A DNA stretch of 5,362 bases, taken from positions 1 to 5,362 of the forward strand of contig CALFPM010000053.1 in assembly GCA_937919155.1 (NCBI GenBank). The letters run 5' to 3'. The notes below the pieces were generated by a model. That model ran no database searches. It was not told the origin of the DNA and saw nothing but the letters and a program-made list of their open reading frames with translations. Positions 1-5,362 of this stretch are shown piece by piece. Position 1 is the first letter of the stretch; every line of letters begins with the position of its first letter. The DNA comes from an uncultured Clostridia bacterium (GTDB lineage: Bacteria; Bacillota; Clostridia; Oscillospirales; Acutalibacteraceae). The position numbers and the translations under genes are program-made.

Positions 1-61
<61 letters not shown>

Positions 62-72
62 TTTTATCTAAA

Positions 73-176
73 CACCCTAGGGTGCTCAAATCATTTTTAG
101 AGCTTAATCGCTCATGATGTCTTCTGACATCTTTTTTCTCGTTTATTCGAGAATTACTGCTGTACTTGAAAGTACA
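73..176 (-). repeat. Series of short hairpins in the rRNA leader
   Basis: Four inverted repeats follow one another closely: 161-176 (arms TGTACT/AGTACA), 136-153 (TTCTCG/CGAGAA), 116-131 (GATGTC/GACATC around four bases) and 73-84 (CACCCT/AGGGTG; in RNA at best 4 bp with a CUAG loop). A fifth, AAATTAA/TTAATTT at 182-205, lies just upstream. All arms are perfect. None is followed by a U tract on the minus strand that would make it an intrinsic terminator, which fits structured, non-terminating leader RNA. Their role in processing or assembly is inference. Confidence 0.6.
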
Positions 177-184
177 TACTCAAA

Positions 185-234
185 TTAATCTTCAAGGGTT
201 AATTTAATCAATCGTTGTTTAATTTTCAAGGTGC
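185..234 (-). promoter_or_regulatory. Two boxA-like antitermination elements
   Basis: On the transcribed strand GCACCTTGAAAATTAA (234-219) recurs 34 bases downstream as CCCTTGAAGATTAA (198-185); 12 of 14 bases match over the shared core. The CTTTGAAAA-like core resembles Firmicutes boxA, the NusB-NusE binding site of rRNA antitermination complexes, and it sits in the expected place between promoter and 16S. The second copy overlaps one of the leader hairpins (182-205), so it could be exposed or hidden. The boxA call rests on resemblance and position only. Confidence 0.5.
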
Positions 235-267
235 GTTTGCATCCGCGTTACTTGCGAGTGCTTGAAT

Positions 268-296
268 ACTATATCACAACAAAAAAACAAAGTCAA
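268..296 (-). promoter_or_regulatory. rRNA operon promoter (sigma-A type)
   Basis: On the minus strand the -35 box is TTGACT (296-291) and the -10 box TATAGT (273-268), separated by exactly 17 bases. A TGN extended -10 motif (TGA, 276-274) precedes the -10. The predicted start is around 261, a G, which suits rRNA promoters that sense the initiating nucleotide. Upstream lies an A/T tract typical of an UP element. This is one of the clearest regulatory sites in the window and should drive strong growth-linked transcription of the rRNA operon. Confidence 0.9.
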
Positions 297-330
297 CACT
301 TTTTTTAAAAAAATTTACGATTTTTTTCAA
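297..330 (-). promoter_or_regulatory. Probable UP element (A/T tracts) upstream of the rRNA promoter
   Basis: Directly upstream of the -35 box is a block of almost pure A/T with three homopolymer runs of seven on the minus strand (A7 at 327-321, T7 at 313-307, A7 at 306-300). UP elements, bound by the alpha-subunit C-terminal domains of RNA polymerase, have this composition and position. The tracts may also bend the DNA. The assignment is by composition and location. Confidence 0.55.
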
Positions 331-407
331 CTTTATCTTTTTGTATAGGATGGATAATTTGTGTTGAGTTATTTTGTGCAATATGCAACAACAAGTAGCT
401 TTTGTAA
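331..407. other. AT-rich spacer between spoIIR and the rRNA promoter
   Basis: No reading frame, RNA gene or convincing intrinsic terminator is visible in these 77 bases. The best inverted repeat is small: TGTTG/CAACA at about 362-390 around a TGCA-TAT-TGCA core, with no U tract, so spoIIR transcripts have no obvious stop signal before the rRNA promoter. Possible second -35/-10 pairs on the minus strand are weak and not called. Confidence 0.4.
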
Positions 408-1010
408 TCAAAATTTACTCTTTATGAGCTCTACAAACTCAATTATTTTGAATCTGATCTCATATTCAGGCGAAGATTTTACTACAGTAATATCTTTTTC
501 ATTAAATATCATATCTATATCGGCATTTTGAGTTGCCGCAGGCAAACAAAGAGGCGGAAACATGACACACCACCAATTATGGCCTTCTCCGTTACCCAGA
601 ATAACTTTAAGTGCAAGATACTCCCCTGCAGGCATTGTAAATCCATCATATACTCTTGTTTCAAAATACTCTTTTACCAAACACACATCTGCTTTATATT
701 CAAACCCGTTGTTCTTCAATATATTATTAATGTATGCAATTAATGAGTTTTTGTTTACCGAAAGATATGTTTCTGCATTTTCAAGCGAAACATCGCCACT
801 GAAAAGTTCGCTTCCGCTCCGGAGCAATTCATCCCTTATAATAAGTTTTATCGTTTGATCAGCTTCTGAATCGGAATTGGCAAGAATATGAAGCCGAAGA
901 ACACTGTTACGAATATCACTGCAAGATATTCCGAAACTCACAACAGAAAACATTATTGTCACAATCAATCCGAGTGCAACTGAAATTTCAAGCTTTTTTA
1001 TTTTTTTCAT
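408..1010 (-). CDS. spoIIR: Stage II sporulation protein R
   Basis: SpoIIR is the forespore-to-mother-cell signal of endospore formation. It is exported from the forespore into the intermembrane space and triggers the SpoIIGA protease, which matures pro-sigma-E. The 200-residue protein begins with a short basic stretch (MKKIKK) and one hydrophobic segment at about 9-29, a signal peptide or anchor. Family-typical motifs follow: VLRLHILANSDSEADQ (37-52), PAGEYLALKV (127-136) and GEGHNWWCVMFPPLC (141-155). Length is near the usual ~200-225. Cys30 lies after the hydrophobic segment, but GISC is a poor lipobox. The ATG at 1010 has AAAAGGA 10-16 bases upstream, buried in a strong hairpin. The gene follows mreB by 52 bases. 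SpoIIR is normally under sigma-F; I found no convincing sigma-F promoter in the spacer. Confidence 0.95.
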   Translation of the reverse strand: MKKIKKLEISVALGLIVTIMFSVVSFGISCSDIRNSVLRLHILANSDSEADQTIKLIIRDELLRSGSELFSGDVSLENAETYLSVNKNSLIAYINNILKNNGFEYKADVCLVKEYFETRVYDGFTMPAGEYLALKVILGNGEGHNWWCVMFPPLCLPAATQNADIDMIFNEKDITVVKSSPEYEIRFKIIEFVELIKSKF

Positions 1011-1015
1011 AATAA

Positions 1016-1053
1016 AACCGTCCTTTTATGTTTAAAAACATTATTGGACGGTT
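1016..1053 (-). promoter_or_regulatory. Hairpin between mreB and spoIIR: terminator/attenuator that hides the spoIIR RBS
   Basis: On the transcribed strand an 8-bp perfect outer stem, AACCGTCC (1053-1046) with GGACGGTT (1023-1016), encloses an inner 6-bp stem ATGTTT/AAACAT (1041-1036 and 1033-1028). The outer 3' arm runs straight into TTATT, giving a TTTTATT tract as in an intrinsic terminator. The spoIIR Shine-Dalgarno AAAAGGA (1027-1021) overlaps the 3' arm, and its GGA is paired in the folded RNA. It therefore can act as the mreB terminator, as a translation block on read-through RNA, or both. The structure is seen; the function is inferred. Confidence 0.65.
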
Positions 1054-1062
1054 AAATACAAT

Positions 1063-2109
1063 TTATTCTGAAAGTTCAGGTTCAAGACCACCAATTTCGT
1101 CACGAGCCTTAAATACATATCCGTTTTGGCTGAGAATATCTATATGAGAAAGAGCCTCTCCTGTTCCGATTGCAACACAGTTAAGCGCATCCTTTGCGAC
1201 AAATGTTTTGATTCCTGTTTTACGCTGAATCATTTTATCGATACCTTTCAGTAGTGCGCCACCGCCCGTAAGATATATTCCTGATTCACAGATATCTGCA
1301 GAAAGCTCGGGAGGGGTCAATTCAAGAACAGAACGAACAGCTTCAGAAACAGCCTCTAAATGAGGTCTCATTGCAAGATAAACTTCCGTTGAACTGACAT
1401 CAATGCTGACAGGAAGATTAGTAATAAAATGTTTGCCCTTTACGGTCATGCCGAGCTCAACATCGCGCAAAGAAGAATAACCGATTTGTTTCTTCAGCAA
1501 TTCAGCGGTTCTCTCGCCGATAATCACGTCACGCTCGCGCCTTATCTGCCTGGCTATTGCTTCATCGAAAGTGTTGCCCGCGACTTTCAGCGAACGGGAA
1601 ACGGAAATACAACCCATGGTGATAACGGCAATATCGGTTGTTCCGCCGCCTATATCAACAACCATAGCACCCACAGGGCGAGTGCTTTTTATGCCTGCGC
1701 CGAGCGCTGCAGCAAGCGGTTCTTCAATAAGACAAGCTTTGGCTGCACCGGCAGAAGTAACAAGATCAAGAATAGTTCTTTTTTCCAGACTCGTTGCCAT
1801 TGAGGGAACACAAATAACAACATTTGGTTTAAAGACCATATTCTTACAAATTTTTGAAAGAATGTATTTAAGTATATGTTTCGTGGCTGTGAAATCCGAA
1901 ACGACACCGTGCTCCATAGGCTTAACCACTCTGATTGAATCGGGATTTTTGCCGATCATATCCCAAGCGCGCTTGCCGACTGCGATAAGCTTTCCGCTTT
2001 CTTTTTCATATGCCGCCGCACTTGGTTCCGACATAACAACACCTTTGCCCTCAACATAAGCAACAATCGAAGTTGTGCCGAGATCAATTCCTATATTTGC
2101 ACCGAACAT
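1063..2109 (-). CDS. mreB: MreB/Mbl family actin-like cell-shape protein
   Basis: MreB proteins polymerise with ATP into filaments under the membrane and guide the lateral wall synthesis machinery. The 348 residues carry all nucleotide-fold motifs in order: phosphate 1 NIGIDLGTTS (5-14), connect 1 from VPSMATSLEKR (101-111), the hydrolysis-linked EEPLAAALGAG (129-139), phosphate 2 VVDIGGGTTDIAVI (150-163), adenosine motif YLTGGGALLKGID (279-291) and connect 2 CVAIGTGEAL (311-320). It departs from textbook MreB in several places: GTTS for GTAN, TTD for TTE after the glycines, KKQIGYSS where EIGSA is usual, and an acidic C-terminal tail. It may thus be Mbl/MreBH-like or a lineage-specific paralogue. 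No mreC or mreD lies beside it. Start 2109 is fixed by a near-perfect ribosome binding site. It lies 24 bases after comF, probably co-transcribed. Confidence 0.92.
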   Translation of the reverse strand: MFGANIGIDLGTTSIVAYVEGKGVVMSEPSAAAYEKESGKLIAVGKRAWDMIGKNPDSIRVVKPMEHGVVSDFTATKHILKYILSKICKNMVFKPNVVICVPSMATSLEKRTILDLVTSAGAAKACLIEEPLAAALGAGIKSTRPVGAMVVDIGGGTTDIAVITMGCISVSRSLKVAGNTFDEAIARQIRRERDVIIGERTAELLKKQIGYSSLRDVELGMTVKGKHFITNLPVSIDVSSTEVYLAMRPHLEAVSEAVRSVLELTPPELSADICESGIYLTGGGALLKGIDKMIQRKTGIKTFVAKDALNCVAIGTGEALSHIDILSQNGYVFKARDEIGGLEPELSE

Positions 2110-2115
2110 CGGATT

Positions 2116-2126
2116 TCACCACCTTT
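2116..2126 (-). promoter_or_regulatory. Strong ribosome binding site of mreB
   Basis: AAAGGTGGTGA on the transcribed strand matches the 16S anti-Shine-Dalgarno complement AAAGGAGGTGA at 10 of 11 positions and sits six bases before the ATG at 2109. It fixes the mreB start and is the strongest such site in the window, so mreB is likely translated well independently of comF. Confidence 0.85.
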
Positions 2127-2133
2127 CAGTATA

Positions 2134-2853
2134 CTAATGTATAATATTCTTTTTATTTTTTGGCAATGTAAGCGCCAATGATACACAATATATCTCTTTT
2201 GCGCCGTAAAGCCACAGCATCTTTGAACACTCATTCAATGTTTCGCCTGTTGTGCAGATATCATCACAAAGCAAAATCACTTTACCTTCAACATCCGAAG
2301 GAACAAGCACATCAAACGCTCCGATCAGATTTCCTCTTCGCAAAGCAGGACTTATCCGATGTTGTTTATGAGTATCAAAAATTTTTACAATGACATTTTT
2401 CCTGAATTCAACACCAAGTTTTTTGCTGATATTTTCAGCAAGCAATTCACACTGGTTGTATCCTCTTTCTCTCCTGCTCTTGTCGGTGAGCGGAACTGTC
2501 GTGATGAAGTCAAATGAAATATCCCTGTAACGTTCAATCACCGTGTTGCTCATTTCCGATCCGTATTCCTCTGCATTGGCAATACGGTGACGGAATTTGA
2601 ATGCATGGACACCGTCACGAACAATTCCCGAATAATAGAACGGCGCAACGATACTTTTGAAATATTTCTGAGCTTTCTTGCATATGCATTTATCCTTGCC
2701 TCTGCCGCATTTCTCGCAAATAGGATCAACTATTCTCGGCAAGTTCTTTTTGCATTCATCGCAAACAAATTTATCACTCGGAACAACCCTTCCGCAATAT
2801 GCGCATCGGTGAGGAAACAGAGCGGAAAAAACTGTGTCTATAAACCTGTTCAT
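2134..2853 (-). CDS. comF: ComF family protein (zinc ribbon plus phosphoribosyltransferase domain)
   Basis: The family includes ComFC of the competence apparatus, needed for transformation in several bacteria, apparently acting on incoming single-stranded DNA in the cytoplasm; its chemistry is not settled. In 239 residues the N-terminal part holds eight cysteines in pairs, C17/C20, C31/C34, C46/C49 and C56/C58, fitting two zinc sites. The C-terminal part is a type I phosphoribosyltransferase fold with family marks FKFRHR (85-90), VPLTDKSRRERGYNQ (120-134) and the PRPP-loop motif CDDICTTGET (196-205). All key residues are intact and length is normal. Its ATG overlaps the recD2 stop by one base (TGATG), with GGGTGA six bases upstream, so translation is probably coupled to recD2. 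No comFA is in the window. Whether this organism is naturally competent cannot be told. Confidence 0.92.
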   Translation of the reverse strand: MNRFIDTVFSALFPHRCAYCGRVVPSDKFVCDECKKNLPRIVDPICEKCGRGKDKCICKKAQKYFKSIVAPFYYSGIVRDGVHAFKFRHRIANAEEYGSEMSNTVIERYRDISFDFITTVPLTDKSRRERGYNQCELLAENISKKLGVEFRKNVIVKIFDTHKQHRISPALRRGNLIGAFDVLVPSDVEGKVILLCDDICTTGETLNECSKMLWLYGAKEIYCVSLALTLPKNKKNIIH

Positions 2854-2865
2854 CAGGCATCACCC
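2851..2865 (-). promoter_or_regulatory. recD2-comF stop/start overlap with internal ribosome binding site
   Basis: The transcribed strand reads GGGTGATGCCTGATG: the recD2 stop TGA (2855-2853) shares its A with the comF ATG (2853-2851). GGGTGA (2865-2860) inside the last recD2 codons is a moderate Shine-Dalgarno at a good distance. This arrangement usually means terminating ribosomes restart on comF, tying the two protein levels together. Confidence 0.8.
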
Positions 2866-5060
2866 AACATGATAAAGTTTTTCAGCGCCGAATATCTTTT
2901 GGCTTTGCTGTTGTTGGTAACCATACGCAAAACAGTGCTTCTTGAGCCGACAAGCACCATCAGTTTTTTTGCTCTCGTCACTGCAGTATAGAGCAGATTT
3001 CTGTATGCAAGCTGTTCAACAACACCCGCAACAGGCATAACAACCGCATCAAATTCGTTGCCCTGACTTTTATGAACCGTAACTGCATAAGCATGTTCAA
3101 GTTCAGCCTGACTTTCGAAAGGATATTCTGCAAGCCTGTCATCGTAACGGACATAAAGCAAATGGGCTCCCGTGTCGATTTTCTCAAGCTTACCGATATC
3201 ACCGTTAAATACGCCGAGACCGTCTTTTTCCGAACCGGACCAAGGAATATTATAGTTGTTTTTGGTTTGCATAAGTTTATCGCCCTCTCGCAAAACACGC
3301 TGACCGAAAGTCTGCTCGCGTTTATGTTTTGCAGGAGGATTGAGCGAAGACTGGAGAATCTTGTTGATGCGAACAGTGCCCGCATCACCCTTGCGCGAAG
3401 GACAAAGCACCTGAATATCCTCTGTCGGGGAATATCCGTATGCTTTAGGAAGTCTTTCGGAACATAATTCTGCAACTGTTTTGGCCGCGGACATCGGAAC
3501 AGTTCTTTCCAGAAAGAAAAAGTCCTTGTCAGTTCTTGTAATTTCGGGTAATTCACCGTTGACTATCTTATGAGCATTGGTAACAATAAGGCTTTCCATA
3601 GCTTGACGGAACACATCCTTAAGTTCCACCACAGGCAGTGCTTTTGAATTTATAATATCATGCAGGACATTGCCCGCACCTACAGGCGGCAGCTGATCGG
3701 AATCGCCGACCATAACAAGTCGGCAGCCTATTGGCAATGCATCAAGAAGACTGGAAAATAAAACAATGTCAACCATTGAAAGTTCGTCTATTATAACTGC
3801 ACCTGCACTGAGAGGATTGCGCTTATTACGCTGAAAAACAGGTCTGTCGCTTCTGTCCCATTCAACTTCAAGAAGCCTGTGAATCGTCTGAGCCTCTCTG
3901 CCTGTGAGTTCGCTCATTCTTTTGGCAGCCCTGCCCGTAGGGGCAGCAAGCGCAACCTCAAGACCCTGCGCTTCAAACACTTTAAGAATACCTCTGAGTG
4001 TTGTGGTTTTTCCTGTTCCGGGGCCACCGGTAAGAACAAGAACTCCTCTTTCAACAGCCAGTCTTATTGCCTGACGCTGGCGGTCATTATAGCAAACGCC
4101 GCTGATAAGTTCAGTTTTATTGATTTGTTCATCAATGTTATCAAGACATTTGGGAGCAAACCTTTTCATAAACAAAATAGAATTCGCAGCGTTTTTCTCT
4201 GCATTATATATATCAGGAAGAAATATAAAATCTTTAGCGCTCAGATTATCACTGACAAGCATTCGGTTTTCAATAAGATTATCAAGTCTGATTTCAACCG
4301 TATCGGCACTCACATCAAGCAAGTCGCAGCAAGGAACAATCAGTTTTTCTCTGGGCAAGCAAGTGTGACCATTATAAAGATTATGCCTTACAACATAAAG
4401 AATACCCGCATCAACTCTGAACTCATCTGCCGGAGGCACGGGAAGGTGATTTGCAATATTACACGCCTTTTCAAATGTGATACCTATTCCCTCTCCGCAA
4501 AGAAGATACGGATTATGCTCAACAATTTCAACGCTCCTTGAGCCAAACACTTTAAAAACCTTGAGGCATTCGGCAGTTGTTATTCCGTATTTTTCAAGAG
4601 AGATAAGTGCCTCTCGCTCCGATGCTCTGCGCATAAACTCCGCAGATATTTCTCTTGCTCTCTCTTTTGAAATGCCTTTGATCTCGGCCAATCGCTCAGG
4701 ATAATTTTCAATAATATAAAAAGAATCTTCACCAAATCTTTCAACTATCTTCTGCGCTGTTTTTTCTTTGACACCTTTTACAATTCCGGAAGAAAGATAA
4801 GAGAGCATATCCGCTGCCGTCTGAGGCATTTCACGCTGACACATCTCAATTTTAAACTGCTTTCCGAAAGTGGGATGAACAGTCCATTTGCCGATAAAAG
4901 TAACTCTTTCTCCGTTATAAAGGTCGCTTACATTGCCCGTTGCAGTAAAAAGTTCACCGTCACTTGTAAAATCAAGCACAGTGTAACCGTTTTCAATATT
5001 CTGATATGTTATGTACTCAACCGTACCTGAAATTGTTACCAATTCATCCATAGCAACCAT
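2853..5060 (-). CDS. recD2: RecD2-type ATP-dependent DNA helicase (superfamily 1B)
   Basis: RecD2 is a 5'-3' DNA helicase found in bacteria without need of RecBC, acting in repair and recombination. Starting at 5060 it has 735 residues, normal for the family. Domains in order: OB-like N-terminus (about 5-75), helix-hairpin-helix region (about 90-205), then the motor with motif I GGPGTGKTT (345-353), Ia LAAPTGRAAKRM (371-382), II VIIDELSMVD (422-431), III VMVGDSDQLPPVGAG (449-463), IV LKDVFRQA (480-487), an SH3-like insertion (about 590-655), V TVHKSQGNEFD (661-671) and VI YTAVTRAKK (691-699). All catalytic residues are present. The frame stays open back to a TTG at 5300, but that part is rnpB sequence and not protein. 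ATGs at 5060 and 5051 are both possible; neither has a clear Shine-Dalgarno. Translationally coupled to comF downstream. Confidence 0.95.
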   Translation of the reverse strand: MVAMDELVTISGTVEYITYQNIENGYTVLDFTSDGELFTATGNVSDLYNGERVTFIGKWTVHPTFGKQFKIEMCQREMPQTAADMLSYLSSGIVKGVKEKTAQKIVERFGEDSFYIIENYPERLAEIKGISKERAREISAEFMRRASEREALISLEKYGITTAECLKVFKVFGSRSVEIVEHNPYLLCGEGIGITFEKACNIANHLPVPPADEFRVDAGILYVVRHNLYNGHTCLPREKLIVPCCDLLDVSADTVEIRLDNLIENRMLVSDNLSAKDFIFLPDIYNAEKNAANSILFMKRFAPKCLDNIDEQINKTELISGVCYNDRQRQAIRLAVERGVLVLTGGPGTGKTTTLRGILKVFEAQGLEVALAAPTGRAAKRMSELTGREAQTIHRLLEVEWDRSDRPVFQRNKRNPLSAGAVIIDELSMVDIVLFSSLLDALPIGCRLVMVGDSDQLPPVGAGNVLHDIINSKALPVVELKDVFRQAMESLIVTNAHKIVNGELPEITRTDKDFFFLERTVPMSAAKTVAELCSERLPKAYGYSPTEDIQVLCPSRKGDAGTVRINKILQSSLNPPAKHKREQTFGQRVLREGDKLMQTKNNYNIPWSGSEKDGLGVFNGDIGKLEKIDTGAHLLYVRYDDRLAEYPFESQAELEHAYAVTVHKSQGNEFDAVVMPVAGVVEQLAYRNLLYTAVTRAKKLMVLVGSRSTVLRMVTNNSKAKRYSALKNFIMLGDA

Positions 5061-5079
5061 CGTAAAATTAAATTGAGCG

Positions 5080-5362
5080 AAACTGAGACGGTCTGTAAGC
5101 CGAGTTCTGTCATTCAAGGCAATCATCTGTCTACGCCTTGCGTTGCCGCAAGGCTTTAGCCACCTTTCGGAGTATCGTCGAGCAAACGCCGGAGCAAAGC
5201 TCCTCCTCCTGTCGGTGTTGCTTCGGATAGGGTTTGCAGGGCCGTGCGGTTCCCCGCACGCCGGTGAGCTCTTACCTCGCCTTTCCACCCTTACCTGCAA
5301 AATTGCAGGCGGTATATCTCTGTTGCACTTTCCCTAAGGTCACCCTCGGCGGCCGTTAGCCG
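5080..5362 (-). ncRNA. rnpB: RNase P RNA, bacterial type A (partial, 5' part outside window)
   Basis: This is the catalytic RNA that trims tRNA 5' leaders, working with the RnpA protein. The minus strand shows the conserved core AGTGCAACAGAGATATACCGCC, then GGTAAGGGTGGAAAGG and GAGGTAAGAGCTCACC, and near the end AGATGATTGCC followed by ACAGAACTCGGCTTACAGACC. Hairpins that fit type A are visible: one with a GUGA loop near 5330 (probably P9), CCTGCA/TGCAGG at 5294-5309 (a short P12), CGTGCGG/CCGCACG with a GGAA loop at 5243-5260 (probably P14) and GCCTTGCG/CGCAAGGC with a GCAA loop at 5135-5154 (P18). The window opens inside the P8 region, so P1-P7 5' strands are missing. The 3' end is estimated at about 5080. 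Type A in a Firmicute points to Clostridia. No terminator separates it from recD2. Confidence 0.95.

Larger units (their letters stand above)
62..261 (-). other. 16S rRNA operon leader (transcribed spacer)
   Basis: About 200 bases lie between the predicted transcription start (near 261) and the mature 16S end. No reading frame is supported here. The leader carries two boxA-like repeats in its first half and a run of short inverted repeats: 182-205 (7-bp stem, 10-base loop), 161-176 (6-7 bp), 136-153 (6 bp), 116-131 (6 bp with AGAA loop in the RNA) and 73-84 (perfect 12-base palindrome CACCCTAGGGTG). Such leaders are known to load antitermination factors and to supply one side of the RNase III processing stalk of 16S. 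The 3' partner of that stalk is outside the window, so I cannot say which part forms it. Confidence 0.8.

Noticed and set aside
331..407. Second tandem rRNA promoter further upstream
   Set aside because: Candidate pairs such as TTGTTG with TAACTC at 17 bases have poor -10 boxes; not enough to call.
391..480. Lipoprotein signal or terminator linked to spoIIR
   Set aside because: Residues before Cys30 (GIS) do not fit a lipobox, and the sequence after the stop codon has no stem followed by a U tract.
528..858. Two plus-strand frames of 71 and 98 codons
   Set aside because: Both are antisense to spoIIR, which is clearly recognised; neither has supporting signals.
1011..1062. Sigma-F promoter for spoIIR
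   Set aside because: Expected from known biology, but no GYATA-like -35 with a GG-containing -10 at proper spacing was found in the spacer. It may lie inside mreB.
1571..2059. Open frame of 162 codons on the plus strand, and a similar 220-codon frame at 3879-4541
   Set aside because: They lie fully inside mreB and recD2 on the opposite strand, have no ribosome binding site and no recognisable motif, and are low-complexity reflections of the real genes.
2110..2150. Separate promoter for mreB at TATACT (about 2128-2133)
   Set aside because: No -35 box at suitable spacing; the sequence is part of an AT-rich gap and the end of comF.
5161..5215. Apparent loss of the GGU in L15 that pairs with the tRNA CCA end
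   Set aside because: On re-pairing, P15 fits better as AGCAACACC with GGTGGCT. This leaves a GGU in that stretch whose role I cannot assign without a covariance alignment.

Overview
The window reads as chromosomal DNA of a spore-forming Clostridia (Firmicutes), possibly from the Oscillospiraceae/Ruminococcaceae side; the family-level guess is weak. The reasons are a 16S rRNA 5' end of Firmicutes type, a bacterial type A RNase P RNA (Bacilli usually have type B), the sporulation signalling gene spoIIR, an AT-rich base composition and a strong AGGAGGTG-like ribosome binding site. Every supported gene lies on the minus strand, so the biological reading order runs from position 5362 down to 1.

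Layout in transcription order: (1) 5362-~5080, the 3' part of rnpB, the catalytic RNA of RNase P, with its 5' part outside the window; (2) 5060-2853, recD2, a RecD-like superfamily 1 helicase that starts about 20 bases after rnpB; (3) 2853-2134, a ComF family protein with a zinc ribbon and a phosphoribosyltransferase fold, whose ATG overlaps the recD2 stop by one base; (4) 2109-1063, a MreB/Mbl family actin-like protein; (5) a strong inverted repeat at 1016-1053 that contains the next gene's Shine-Dalgarno sequence; (6) 1010-408, spoIIR; (7) about 110 bases of AT-rich spacer; (8) an rRNA promoter with consensus-like boxes, a 200-base structured leader with two boxA-like repeats, and the first ~61 bases of 16S rRNA.

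Together: rnpB to comF looks like one transcription stretch, with comF translationally coupled to recD2. The helicase and ComF pairing resembles the comFA-comFC pairing of competence operons, though RecD2 is not ComFA. mreB follows after 24 bases and is probably read from the same transcript. spoIIR should be made only in the forespore, and the hairpin in front of it is a plausible device to keep read-through transcripts from being translated. The rRNA operon is an independent unit.

Nothing here looks like a mobile element, CRISPR array or defence island, and no unknown multi-gene system is visible. The most unusual items are the spoIIR hairpin, the duplicated boxA-like leader element, and the very tight rnpB-recD2 junction. 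All plus-strand open frames are shadows of the minus-strand genes.
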